Shown here: positions 9,729 through 18,752 of the stretch, piece after piece
Position numbering within the stretch: position 1 is the first letter of the stretch
How the letters are laid out: each line of letters starts with the position of its first letter
Translations under genes and position numbers: made by a program
Assembly (NCBI RefSeq): GCF_042665255.1
Contig: NZ_JBHTCD010000004.1
From: Insolitispirillum peregrinum
Lineage (GTDB): Bacteria; Pseudomonadota; Alphaproteobacteria; Rhodospirillales; Rhodospirillaceae
DNA: 64,000 nt
Reading direction: 5' to 3' (one strand)
The notes under the pieces: model-generated
Database searches by the model: none
What the model saw: only the letters and a program-made list of their open reading frames with translations
What the model was told of the DNA's origin: nothing

Positions 9729-9815
9729 CGTATCTCTCGCATTTCCATGGTTTTGTTTGTCGTTGCGGGAAAACAGGGGTTCGTATTTCCCGGGCAAACT
9801 TCAGGAGTTTCCGTG

Positions 9816-10313
9816 ATGGACTACATCATTCTCGATCTGGGCAAGGAAGTGGTCGGTGACTGCCAGTTGCAGGACAACGTCGGCAAGATCCAGTGCCTCA
9901 GCTATTCGCATGGCGTGTCGCAGCCGCTGACCTTTGACGTGTCGAACAACAAGCGTACCTCGGGCAAGCCGCAGCATCAGGACTTCGTGCTGACCAAGCT
10001 GTTCGACAAGGCCAGCCCGGTGCTGAACTACAACTGCTGCATCGGCAAGAACCACCCGACGGCGATCATCACCATCTTCCAGATGGATGAAGCCACCCAG
10101 ACCCCGAAGAAGTACATCGAATACACCCTGACCAACGCCATCATTTCGTCGGTGTCGGTTGGTGGCGGTGGCGGAGTGCCGACCGAAACCCTGACCCTGA
10201 ACTACTCGAAGATCAAGTGGTGGTACATGGCGCAGGAAGACGAGTCGGTCCAGAAGGGCAACCTCGCCTACGAATACGACCTGATGCTGGCCAAGGGCGC
10301 GTCGTCGTCGTAA
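9816..10313 (+). CDS. hcp: T6SS tube protein Hcp (TssD)
   Basis: A 165-residue Hcp. The start at 9816 (MDYIILDLGKEVVGD) is preferred over an in-frame upstream start at 9747 because it gives the normal family length and has CAGGAG 9 bp upstream. The fold signatures are the SYSHGVSQPLTFDVSNNKRTSGKPQHQDF block, the long beta-hairpin loop, TLNYSKIKWWYM and a C-terminal beta-strand. Hcp hexamers stack to form the inner tube and can carry small effectors. It sits between the sheath genes and tssE and is preceded by a strong hairpin, suggesting separate mRNA stability. Confidence 0.97.
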   Translation: MDYIILDLGKEVVGDCQLQDNVGKIQCLSYSHGVSQPLTFDVSNNKRTSGKPQHQDFVLTKLFDKASPVLNYNCCIGKNHPTAIITIFQMDEATQTPKKYIEYTLTNAIISSVSVGGGGGVPTETLTLNYSKIKWWYMAQEDESVQKGNLAYEYDLMLAKGASSS

Positions 10314-10334
10314 CCCGGCGGGACGGACACGACG

Positions 10335-10871
10335 ATGGCGGAGCAAGCTCCGCCCCGGCGTTCAACCTACGGGCCGATCTCCGGTATTCCGGCGGCGGTG
10401 GACCGGCGTTCCCTTCCGGGGGCGCCGGTCCCGCTCCTTGAGCGTCTGGTGGATGAACAGCCGGGTCACACCCATGAAGCCCGCCCGTATCGCTCGTTCG
10501 GGATTGAGGGGCTGATGGCGTCGGTACAGGCGGAAATTTCCCGCCTGTTCAATACCCGTGCTCCGATCGCGGCGGCGGCCCTGCGCCGATGGCCGCGCAG
10601 TGTGATTGATTACGGCATTCCCGACTTTTCCACCTATGCCGCCGATGGGCTGGAAGGCCATGCCCGCTTCGCCCGCGAAGCCGAAGCGGCACTGCGGGCC
10701 TTTGAGCCGCGCCTGCTCAATCCGGTGGTCACCGTTGAACGGGATGAAACGACCCGCCTGCCGCGCTGGCTGGCGGTGATCGAAGGCGTTCTGGTGTCTG
10801 GGGCCCTGCGCGAACCGGTGCATGTGCGGGTGGCGCTGCCCGATGCCGGACCGGCAGCTGGTGGGGGATAA
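10335..10871 (+). CDS. tssE: T6SS baseplate subunit TssE (gp25-like)
   Basis: A 178-residue protein with the gp25/lysozyme-like baseplate fold. The first ~50 residues are a variable linker. The core has SFGIEGLMASVQAEISRLFNTR, then the conserved VIDYGIPDFSTY motif and a C-terminal VTVERDE...LAVIEGVL strand pair. TssE starts sheath polymerisation on the baseplate wedge together with TssF and TssG. The ribosome site is weak, and the gene is 21 bp after hcp, so coupling to hcp translation is likely. A dispersed repeat follows. Confidence 0.93.
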   Translation: MAEQAPPRRSTYGPISGIPAAVDRRSLPGAPVPLLERLVDEQPGHTHEARPYRSFGIEGLMASVQAEISRLFNTRAPIAAAALRRWPRSVIDYGIPDFSTYAADGLEGHARFAREAEAALRAFEPRLLNPVVTVERDETTRLPRWLAVIEGVLVSGALREPVHVRVALPDAGPAAGGG

Positions 10872-10889
10872 GCCGTTCGGATTACTGCG

Positions 10890-11012
10890 ACAGACCCCAG
10901 ACCCTATTCCTTTGATCATAAAAGAGAAAATGGGGGATCGGGGGCATTGGCCCCCGAACAGGTATGGGCGGTAGCCCATCTCCCTGCGAGGACTGTCGTG
11001 TCCTGTGGTCAG
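10890..11012 (+). repeat. MITE-like structured repeat, copy A (internally deleted)
   Basis: It aligns with the right two thirds of the copy at 58684-58868: a shared CCCCAGACCCTATT block, an A-rich stretch, two hairpins and the right end TGTCGTGTCCTGTGG. The first hairpin is CGGGGGC/GCCCCCG at 10939-10956; the second is ATGGGC/GCCCAT at 10964-10979. The left segment with the GGAGC and GGGGCC hairpins is missing. It lies between tssE and tssF, inside the T6SS locus. Confidence 0.75.
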
Positions 11013-11111
11013 ATCTGACGCACGCTGGTCTGGATTTCGGATTTAACGCACGATGATCAGGCTGCTATCGTGTGACACGCGGGGTGGGGAACAGATAAAA
11101 GGTATGGTCCG

Positions 11112-12917
11112 ATGAGCGCCTTTAACGAAGACCTGCTGGTGGCGTACCAGCGCGAGCTTCAGGCTCTGCGGACCCTGGGGAGCGAGTTTGCCCGGGCCTA
11201 TCCCAAGGCCGCCGCCCGGCTGGATCTGGGGGCCGATGGCAGCGCTGATCCGCAGGTGGAACGGCTGATCGAAGCCTTTGCCTTTCTGACCGCCCGCATC
11301 CAGACCACCATCGACAACGATTTTCCGTTGATTCCAGGGGCGTTGCTGGATGTGCTTTATCCGCACCTGACCGCCCCGGCCCCGTCGGTGGCCATCGCCC
11401 GTTTTGAACCCAAGCTGACGCAAGGGGCACTGACCGACGGACATCTCATTGCCCGTGGAACGTCGCTGTTTGCCGAAACGGCCCAGGGGGCGACCTGCCG
11501 CTTTCGCACCGCCTATGATGTGACCCTGTGGCCGGTGCGGCTGGGGCGGCCCCGTTTGACCAGTGTTGACGCCTATCCGTTCCTGAGCGGGGCCTCTGCC
11601 GCTGCCGTGCTGGTGGTGCCGGTGGAAACGCGGGGAACCTTGCCGCTGGAGGCCTTGCCGCTGGATGAATTGCGCCTGCATCTGGCGGGAGATGTGCTGT
11701 CGGCGGCCCCCCTGTACGAACTGCTGGCGGCGGCCCGTGGGGTGCTGGTGGTGCCCGAAGGCGCCGAGCGCCCATCCGCCCGTCTGGGGCCAGAGGCCAT
11801 CCGCCCGGTCGGCTTTGGCCCGCGCGAGGCGGTGTTGCCTGCGCCGCCGCAGGCCCATCCCGGCTATCGTCTGGTGCAGGAATACTTTGCCTGCCCTGAG
11901 AAGTTCCTGTTCCTCGATGTTGCTGGACTGAAGGGCGCATTGCGCGGCACCCGCTCTGAAATCCTGTTCCTGCTGGGCAGTGCGCCGCCCAAGACGGTGA
12001 TGCTGGATGATCAGGCGCTGGAGCTGGGCTGTACCCCGGTGGTCAACCTGTTTGAACGCACCAGCGAGCCGTTGCGGCTGGATCATACCCGTCATGAATA
12101 CCTGCTGGTTCCCGATGCCCGTTTTGAATCGATCACCGAGATTCATTCGGTGCTGAAGGTCTCGGCGTCGGCGGACCCGCGCGAACAGGCCAGTGTGATC
12201 GCGCCCTATTTCTCGGTCCAGCACGGCGAAGCCACGCAGGAGCGGTCTTTCTTTGCCACTCGGCGGGTGCCGTCGTCGCGGCTGCATGTGCCGGGAACCG
12301 ATCTGATGATCAGCTTCCTTGATCTCGACTTCACGCCGCGTTTGCCCGCCGACAAGACGGTGTTCGCCCATACCCTGTGTACCAATCGCGGACTGGCGGA
12401 AGAACTGCCGCCCGGCACGCTGTTGCAGGTCGAAGACGCCTTGCCCGCCTCGCTGATCACCCTGTTGCGGCGGCCCAATCCGCAACGGATGCCGCCGTTG
12501 GCGGGGGAAACGCTGTGGCGGTTGGTCAGTCACCTGTCGCTGAATCACCTGTCGCTGGGCAATAATCCGGCCTGCCTGACCGCGCTGAAGGAAATTCTGG
12601 TGCTGTACGGGCAAAGCGGTCAGCCGGGATTCCGCCAGCAGATCGACGGCCTGAAGGAAATGGCGGTGGAACGGACGGTCAGCCGGATGGGGCAGGAAGC
12701 CTGGCGCGGCTTTGTGTCGGGGCATGCCATCACCCTGACCTTTGATGAACGGAACTATGTTGGCTCCAGCGCCTTTCTGTTTGGCGCGGTGCTGCGGCAT
12801 TTCTTTGCCCTTTATGCCTCGGTCAACAGCTTTACCCAACTGACCGTGCGCTCGCTTCAACGGGATGAGGACTGGAAACGATGGCCCGCCGTCACTGGCG
12901 TTCTGGACGTCCTGTAA
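11112..12917 (+). CDS. tssF: T6SS baseplate subunit TssF (VasA/ImpG)
   Basis: A 601-residue TssF of typical length. It opens with the family-diagnostic NEDLLVAYQRELQALRTLGSEFA, then DPQVERLIEAFAFLTARI and the LLDVLYPHLTAPAPSVAI block, and ends with the RHFFALYASVNSFTQLTVRS segment. Two TssF subunits and one TssG form each baseplate wedge around the VgrG hub. The stop lies 34 bp inside the tssG reading frame, so the two proteins are probably translated in a coupled ratio. Because a 240-bp repeat-bearing gap precedes it, a separate promoter is possible, but I cannot identify one. Confidence 0.96.
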   Translation: MSAFNEDLLVAYQRELQALRTLGSEFARAYPKAAARLDLGADGSADPQVERLIEAFAFLTARIQTTIDNDFPLIPGALLDVLYPHLTAPAPSVAIARFEPKLTQGALTDGHLIARGTSLFAETAQGATCRFRTAYDVTLWPVRLGRPRLTSVDAYPFLSGASAAAVLVVPVETRGTLPLEALPLDELRLHLAGDVLSAAPLYELLAAARGVLVVPEGAERPSARLGPEAIRPVGFGPREAVLPAPPQAHPGYRLVQEYFACPEKFLFLDVAGLKGALRGTRSEILFLLGSAPPKTVMLDDQALELGCTPVVNLFERTSEPLRLDHTRHEYLLVPDARFESITEIHSVLKVSASADPREQASVIAPYFSVQHGEATQERSFFATRRVPSSRLHVPGTDLMISFLDLDFTPRLPADKTVFAHTLCTNRGLAEELPPGTLLQVEDALPASLITLLRRPNPQRMPPLAGETLWRLVSHLSLNHLSLGNNPACLTALKEILVLYGQSGQPGFRQQIDGLKEMAVERTVSRMGQEAWRGFVSGHAITLTFDERNYVGSSAFLFGAVLRHFFALYASVNSFTQLTVRSLQRDEDWKRWPAVTGVLDVL

Positions 12918-13993
12918 AGGACGTTCTGGCAGAAGAGCCCTATCGCTTTGATCCCTTCCAGGCGGCCCGTCTGCTGGAGGCCCTTGCGCCTGAGGCCGAT
13001 CCGCTGGCCAGCAGCCCGGACCCCCGCCGTGAAGCGATGCGCTTTGTCGGGGCTGGCGGCATGGGCTTTCCGGCCAGTGCCATCGCCGCCCTGCAGCCCG
13101 CCCGCCCTGCCGATGAGCGGCATCCGGCCCTGCCGCCGCAACTGGTGGTGACCTTTCTGGACCTGATCGGTCAGAACGGCCCGCTGCCGCACGCCTACAC
13201 CGAAATGGTGCGTGACCGGGTGGCCCGGGGCGACCGGGCGATGAAGGCGTTCCTCGACATGTTTGTCCACCGGCTGGTGTCGGTGCTGATCCGGGCCAAA
13301 CGGCGTCATTATCCCGGTCTGGACAACCTGCCACCCGATCAGGGACGGATGACCGGCTATCTGCTGGCGATGCTGGGGTTGGGAACGCCGGGGCTGGCCG
13401 GGCGGCTGGCAATCCCGGACCGTCTGTTGCTGCGCTATGCCGCCCTGTTTGCCAGCCGTCCCCGCTCGGCGGCCGGGCTGGTACAAATTCTGGAAGACAT
13501 GATCGGGGCTCCGGTGCGCCTGCACGCCCTGCGCGGGCGCTGGTTGCCGCTGGCCAAGGGCGACCATAGCCGCCTTGCCGACCTGCGCGGTTTTGGCGGC
13601 CAGAATGCCCGGCTGGGGCACGGCGTGGTGCTGGGCACGCGGGTGTGGGCACAGGATGATGGCATCCGGCTGGATGTCGGGCCGCTGTCCCTGTTGGCCT
13701 TTCGTGCCCTGCTTCCCGGGGGGGCGCAGCATCTGCGGGTGGCCTCGCTGATCCGCTTTTATCTCGACCGTGACCTTGATGTGTCGCTGCGGCTGGTCTT
13801 GCGGCGGGCCGACCTGCCCGGCCTGCGCCTGTCGGCCACCCCGGCTCCCTCGGGGCCACGGCTGGGCTACAGTGCGTGGCTGTCCACCCGCACCCCGCGC
13901 AGCGATGACACCCAGGTGGTGCTGACCGTTCCGACCGTTGATGAAATTGCTGCCGCCCTAACCCGGCCCCAGACAGTGGAGAGCTTCCGATGA
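12881..13993 (+). CDS. tssG: T6SS baseplate subunit TssG (VasB/ImpH)
   Basis: A 370-residue TssG. Signatures are YRFDPFQAARLLEAL near the start, RFVGAGGMGFPASAIAAL, the FLDLIGQNGPLPHAYTEMV motif that names the family, and FLDMFVHRLVSVLIRAKRRH. TssG completes the wedge with TssF and TssE. The start overlaps tssF by 37 bp. The last codons overlap the clpV start in an ATGA, continuing the tightly packed tssF-G-H-I unit. Confidence 0.95.
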   Translation: MARRHWRSGRPVKDVLAEEPYRFDPFQAARLLEALAPEADPLASSPDPRREAMRFVGAGGMGFPASAIAALQPARPADERHPALPPQLVVTFLDLIGQNGPLPHAYTEMVRDRVARGDRAMKAFLDMFVHRLVSVLIRAKRRHYPGLDNLPPDQGRMTGYLLAMLGLGTPGLAGRLAIPDRLLLRYAALFASRPRSAAGLVQILEDMIGAPVRLHALRGRWLPLAKGDHSRLADLRGFGGQNARLGHGVVLGTRVWAQDDGIRLDVGPLSLLAFRALLPGGAQHLRVASLIRFYLDRDLDVSLRLVLRRADLPGLRLSATPAPSGPRLGYSAWLSTRTPRSDDTQVVLTVPTVDEIAAALTRPQTVESFR

Positions 13994-16647
13994 GCAGTGC
14001 GGAAACCCTGAAGGAACTGGTAACCCGTCTGGGGCCTCCGTGCCGAAAGGCCCTGGAGCGTGCCGCCGAGCTGTGTGTTCAGCGGACACACTACAATGTC
14101 GAGCCGGAGCATTTCCTGTTGGCCCTGCTGGACCAGAGCGACAACGATCTGGCGTTGATCCTGCGGGCCTATGGCGTCGATGGCAGCAAAATCCGTGGTC
14201 AGCTGGATCAGGCGGTGGCCCGTTTCAAGCAGGGGGCCACCCGCACCCCGGCCTTTTCGCCCCACCTGCCGAAACTGCTGGAAGAGGCCTGGGTGCGGGC
14301 GTCGTTGTCGCTGGGCGAAACGCGGGTGCGCTCGTCGGCGGTGCTGCTGGCCTTTCTGGAACATGACACCCTGCGCTCGCTGTTGCTCGATAGTGCGCCG
14401 ACCTTGTTGACGGTGACCGCCGCCCGCCTGCGCGGAGAAATCGCGGCCGTCACCGCAGGCAGCACGGAGTCGCCGCTGGGGGCGGGCAGTGCCCCGGCGG
14501 CGGGAGCCAGTGCCGAGGCCGCAGGCAAGGGCGGGGCGCTGGACGCCTATACCCTCGACATCACCGCCGAGGCGCGGGCCGGTCGCATTGACCCGGTGTT
14601 CGGACGCGAACGGGAAATCCGCGCGGTGATCGACATCCTGATGCGGCGGCGGCAGAACAACCCGATCCTGACCGGCGAGGCCGGGGTGGGCAAGACGGCG
14701 GTGGTCGAAGGCTTTGCGCAGAAAATCGTCTCTGACGACGTGCCTCCGGCCCTGAAGGGGGTGGTGGTGCGCAGCCTCGATCTGGGGCTGTTGCAGGCCG
14801 GAACCAGCCTGAAGGGCGAATTTGAAAGCCGCCTGAAGGGGGTGATTGCCGAGGTGAAAGCCAGCCCGGTGCCGGTGATCCTGTTCATCGACGAAGCCCA
14901 TACCCTGATGGGGGCCGGGGGCGAGCAGGGGGTGGGCGATGCTGCCAACCTGCTGAAACCAGCGATGGCCCGTGGTGAACTGCGCACCATCGGGGCCACC
15001 ACCTGGGCGGAATACAAAAAGACCATCGAAAAAGACCCGGCGCTGGCGCGGCGTTTTCAGGTGGTCAAGGTGGCCGAGCCGGACGAGGAAACGGCGATTG
15101 GCATGCTGCGCGGTCTGGTGCCGACGCTGGAAAAGCACCACGGGGTGTGCATTCTCGACGAAGCGGTGGTCGATGCCGTCCGCCTGTCCGGGCGCTATAT
15201 CGCCGGGCGGCAGTTGCCGGACAAGGGGATTTCGGTGCTCGATACGGCCTGTGCGCGGGTGGCGCTGGGGCTGCACGGCACGCCGGTCGATATCGAGGCG
15301 CTGAACCACGATCTGGCCAGCATTGACCGCGAACTGGCGATCCTCGACCGTGAAGAGGCACAAGGCCGCCCGCACGCCAGCCGGATCGACGAGCTGGAAA
15401 GCCGCCGCCGCACCATCGACGAAGACCGCACCCGGCTGGAAAGCCGCTGGCAGCAGGAACTGGCGACGGTGCGCAAGATTCACGCGCTCGAACAGCGCGC
15501 CGGGCAAATCAGCGAGGTGATTGAACGGGCGCAGATCAAGGACGAGCTGGCCGGGCTGCGGCTGGAGCTGGATGTGTTGCAGGCCGGGGCCCCGCTGGTG
15601 CTGGCCAGCGTTGACGGGGCGGCCATCGCCGGGGTGGTGTCGGCCTGGACCGGTATTCCGGTCGGGCGGATGGTGTCCGACGAGATTCAGGCGGTGCTGT
15701 CGCTGCGCGAACGGATGGCCGAGCGGGTGGTCGGGCAGGATCATGCCCTCGAAGCGGTGGCCCAGCGCATTCAGACTTCGCGCGCCGGACTGGACGAACC
15801 GGGCAAACCGACCGGGGTGTTCCTGCTGGCCGGGCCGTCGGGGGTGGGGAAGACCGAAACGGCACTGACCATGGCCGAACTGCTGTACGGCGGCGAGCGG
15901 CGGATTGTCACCATCAACATGAGCGAATATCAGGAAGCCCACTCGGTCAGCCGCTTGAAGGGTGCGCCGCCGGGCTATGTCGGCTTTGGTCAGGGCGGCG
16001 TGCTGACCGAGGCGGTCAAGCGCAATCCCTATTGCGTGGTGCTGCTCGACGAGGTGGAAAAGGCCCATCCCGACGTGATCGAGCTGTTCTATCAGGTGTT
16101 TGACAAGGGCACTCTCGAAGACACCGACGGGGTGGTGGTCGATTTCAAGAACACGGTGATCATGCTGACCAGCAATCTGGGCAGCGATACCATCACTCAC
16201 CTGTGCGCCCAGCATCGCCGCCCCGAGCCGTCGTTGCTGATCGAGGCGATTCACCCCGAACTGCTGGCCCACTTCAAGGCCGCCCTGCTCGGGCGTCTGA
16301 CGGTGGTGCCCTATTATCCGCTGGACGAACAGCGGGTGCGGACCATCGTGACCCTGAAGCTGAAAAAGATCGCCGACCGCTTTCAGGCCAGCCACGGGGT
16401 GCCGCTGGACATTGATCCGGCGGTGGTGGCGGCGATGGCCGAACGCTGTGTCTCGACCGACAGCGGCGCGCGCGCCATTGACCATCTGCTGAGTGGGGCC
16501 CTGCTGCCTGACCTGTCGGTGGCGGTGCTGCAAGCGATGGCCGACGGGCGCGATCTGGTGTCGGCGCGGGTGTCGCTGGCTGCCGACGGGACCTTTGCGA
16601 TAGCGTTACGATCCCTTGATGACAACGGCACAGGGGGAGCCCCATGA
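13990..16647 (+). CDS. clpV: T6SS sheath-recycling ATPase ClpV (TssH)
   Basis: An 885-residue AAA+ unfoldase. It has an N-terminal Clp domain (about 1-150) that recognises contracted sheath. The first AAA domain has Walker A GEAGVGKT near residue 226 and Walker B VILFIDEAH. A middle coiled coil follows (about 440-550). The second AAA domain has Walker A GPSGVGKT near 612 and Walker B VVLLDEVEKAHPD. It pulls TssB out of contracted sheath so that subunits can be reused. The SMSEYQE-like and GAPPGYVG pore loops are present. It overlaps tssG and vgrG by ATGA junctions. Confidence 0.97.
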   Translation: MSSAETLKELVTRLGPPCRKALERAAELCVQRTHYNVEPEHFLLALLDQSDNDLALILRAYGVDGSKIRGQLDQAVARFKQGATRTPAFSPHLPKLLEEAWVRASLSLGETRVRSSAVLLAFLEHDTLRSLLLDSAPTLLTVTAARLRGEIAAVTAGSTESPLGAGSAPAAGASAEAAGKGGALDAYTLDITAEARAGRIDPVFGREREIRAVIDILMRRRQNNPILTGEAGVGKTAVVEGFAQKIVSDDVPPALKGVVVRSLDLGLLQAGTSLKGEFESRLKGVIAEVKASPVPVILFIDEAHTLMGAGGEQGVGDAANLLKPAMARGELRTIGATTWAEYKKTIEKDPALARRFQVVKVAEPDEETAIGMLRGLVPTLEKHHGVCILDEAVVDAVRLSGRYIAGRQLPDKGISVLDTACARVALGLHGTPVDIEALNHDLASIDRELAILDREEAQGRPHASRIDELESRRRTIDEDRTRLESRWQQELATVRKIHALEQRAGQISEVIERAQIKDELAGLRLELDVLQAGAPLVLASVDGAAIAGVVSAWTGIPVGRMVSDEIQAVLSLRERMAERVVGQDHALEAVAQRIQTSRAGLDEPGKPTGVFLLAGPSGVGKTETALTMAELLYGGERRIVTINMSEYQEAHSVSRLKGAPPGYVGFGQGGVLTEAVKRNPYCVVLLDEVEKAHPDVIELFYQVFDKGTLEDTDGVVVDFKNTVIMLTSNLGSDTITHLCAQHRRPEPSLLIEAIHPELLAHFKAALLGRLTVVPYYPLDEQRVRTIVTLKLKKIADRFQASHGVPLDIDPAVVAAMAERCVSTDSGARAIDHLLSGALLPDLSVAVLQAMADGRDLVSARVSLAADGTFAIALRSLDDNGTGGAP

Positions 16648-18740
16648 CCGCCACCCAGGACAACCTGACCTTTTCGGTATCGACCCCGCTGGGGAAGGAT
16701 GCGTTGATCCTGCGCTCGCTCAGTGGTCACGAGGAAATGTTCGGGCTGTACTCCTTCCACCTGGAGATGGAAGCCTCGTCGAGCAGTCTGGATGCCTCGT
16801 CGGTGATCGGGAAAGCGGCGGGCGTCACCCTGCAAACGCCGTCGGGAACGTCACGCTATTTCCATGGCCGGGTGGCCCGCTTCATTCAGGGGCCGACCGA
16901 TGGCCGGGTGACGCTCTATTGGGCCGAACTGGTGCCATGGACGTGGATGCTGACCCTGAGCAGCGACTGCCGGATTTTCCAGAACAAATCGGTCCCCGAC
17001 ATCATTTCGGCGGTGTGCAGCGATCTGGGCTTTACCGACCTGAAAAAGAGCCTGAAGAAAAGCTACACCCCGCGTGAATACTGCGTGCAGTACCGCGAAA
17101 CCGCCTATGATTTCATCTGTCGCCTGATGGCCGAAGAAGGCATCTTTTTCTTTTTCGAGCATGAGTCTTCCAAGCATACCATGGTGCTGGCCGATGATGC
17201 CTCGGCCCATAGTGCCGCTGCCGGGCTGGACAGCGCCCTGTACCAGACGCCGTTTCTGGGCCAGACCCGCCAGCGCGGCGACGTGATTGCGTCGTTGCAG
17301 GTGGAACATGCTGTCACCACCGGCAAGGTGGCCTATGACGACTACAATTTCGAAACGCCTTCGACACAATTGTTTGCCAAGGTCGATGGCAGCGGCTCGA
17401 CCATGCGGCGCTATGACTATCCGGGCCTGTACGCCAAGAAAACCGACGGCGAGAGCTATGCCGCCCTGCGGATGGAAGCCTACGAACTGCCCGCCCTGCG
17501 CATCACCGGCGAATCCACCATTCCGGCACTGGTTCCCGGCGCAACAATGACCGTCAGCGGCCATCCGCGCGATGATGTGAATGCCGAATGGGTCCTGCTG
17601 TCGGTCCGCCACCAGATCAGCCAGCGCGGCTGTGAAAACAGCTTTCAGGCTTTCCCCAAGGATACGCCGTTCCGCCCGTGGCCGCATGTGCCGCGCCCGC
17701 TGATTGCCGGGACGCAGACGGCGACGGTGGTCGGCAAGTCGGGGGAAGAAATCTGGACCGACAGCTATGGCCGGATCAAGGTGCAGTTCCACTGGGATCA
17801 GGAAGGTACCAGCGATGAAAACTCGTCCTGCTGGGTGCGGGTGGCACAGGGCTGGGCGGGGAAAAGCTGGGGGGCGTGGTTTCTGCCGCGCATCGGGCAG
17901 GAAGTGGTGGTCAGCTTTCTGGAAGGCAACCCCGACCGGCCACTGGTGACCGGCAGCGTGTACAACGCCGAACAGACGGTCCCCTATACCCTGCCGGGCG
18001 AACAGACCAAATCGACCATCAAGTCGGATTCGTCCAAGGGCAGTGCGGGCTATAACGAACTGCGCTTCGAGGACAAGAAAGACAGCGAAGAAGTGTACCT
18101 TCAGGCGCAGAAGGACATGAACGTGCTGGTCAAGAACCAGCGCGAAACCACCATCGACAAGGCCAACGACCTGCTGACCCTCAACGAAGGCAGCCGCACC
18201 ACCACCATCAAGAAGGGTGACGAGACCCTGAAGATTGAAACCGGCAGCCGGACCAAGGAAATCAAGACCGACGAGACGGTGACCATCGAAGGCAAATCGA
18301 CCGAAACCATCACCGGCGATGAAAGCCACACCAACAAGGCCGATTTTACCCACAAGGTTTCCGGCAATTACACCCTGACCATTGACGGTGATCTGGTGAT
18401 CAAGGCCAAAAGCGTCACCATCCAGTCCACCGGCTCGACCATCAGCACCAAGTCGGCCACCGCCACCAACATCGAGGCCGGGACGGCGATGGAGCTGAAA
18501 AGCGGCACTACCTTCACCGCCAAGGGCGGCACCGATGCCACGCTGGAAGCGGCGATGAACCTCAACACCAAGGGCGGCGTCAATGCCACCCACAAGGCAG
18601 GCGTCGGGCTGACGCTGGACGGCGGGGTCAATCTGGAAGGCAAGGCCGGGGCACAGTTGACCATGAAGGGCAGTGCGATGGGAACCTTTGATGGTGGCGC
18701 GATGGCCATGATCAAGGGTGGCCTGATCAAGATGGGATAA
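16644..18740 (+). CDS. vgrG: T6SS spike protein VgrG (TssI)
   Basis: A 698-residue VgrG. The gp27-like part (about 1-330) is followed by the gp5 OB-fold with the classic DSYGRIKVQFHWDQEG and SSCWVRVAQGWAGKSWG motifs (about 360-420). Then come the PDRPLVTGSVYNAEQ link and a long repetitive beta-helix (about 470-698) rich in Thr, Lys, Gly and Asp. The tail ends in MIKGGLIKMG with no extra catalytic domain, so it is a structural, non-evolved VgrG. The accessory genes immediately downstream probably specify its cargo. It overlaps clpV by an ATGA. Confidence 0.96.
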   Translation: MTATQDNLTFSVSTPLGKDALILRSLSGHEEMFGLYSFHLEMEASSSSLDASSVIGKAAGVTLQTPSGTSRYFHGRVARFIQGPTDGRVTLYWAELVPWTWMLTLSSDCRIFQNKSVPDIISAVCSDLGFTDLKKSLKKSYTPREYCVQYRETAYDFICRLMAEEGIFFFFEHESSKHTMVLADDASAHSAAAGLDSALYQTPFLGQTRQRGDVIASLQVEHAVTTGKVAYDDYNFETPSTQLFAKVDGSGSTMRRYDYPGLYAKKTDGESYAALRMEAYELPALRITGESTIPALVPGATMTVSGHPRDDVNAEWVLLSVRHQISQRGCENSFQAFPKDTPFRPWPHVPRPLIAGTQTATVVGKSGEEIWTDSYGRIKVQFHWDQEGTSDENSSCWVRVAQGWAGKSWGAWFLPRIGQEVVVSFLEGNPDRPLVTGSVYNAEQTVPYTLPGEQTKSTIKSDSSKGSAGYNELRFEDKKDSEEVYLQAQKDMNVLVKNQRETTIDKANDLLTLNEGSRTTTIKKGDETLKIETGSRTKEIKTDETVTIEGKSTETITGDESHTNKADFTHKVSGNYTLTIDGDLVIKAKSVTIQSTGSTISTKSATATNIEAGTAMELKSGTTFTAKGGTDATLEAAMNLNTKGGVNATHKAGVGLTLDGGVNLEGKAGAQLTMKGSAMGTFDGGAMAMIKGGLIKMG

Positions 18741-18752
18741 GGGAGACGGACA

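Noticed and set aside
11043..13859. Very long minus-strand open frames (also 13867-16533, 16851-19655, 22491-25175, 2621-5395) opposite T6SS genes
   Set aside because: They are antisense to clearly recognised genes; the products are Arg/His/Gln/Pro/Gly-rich without domains, as expected for shadow frames in GC-rich DNA.
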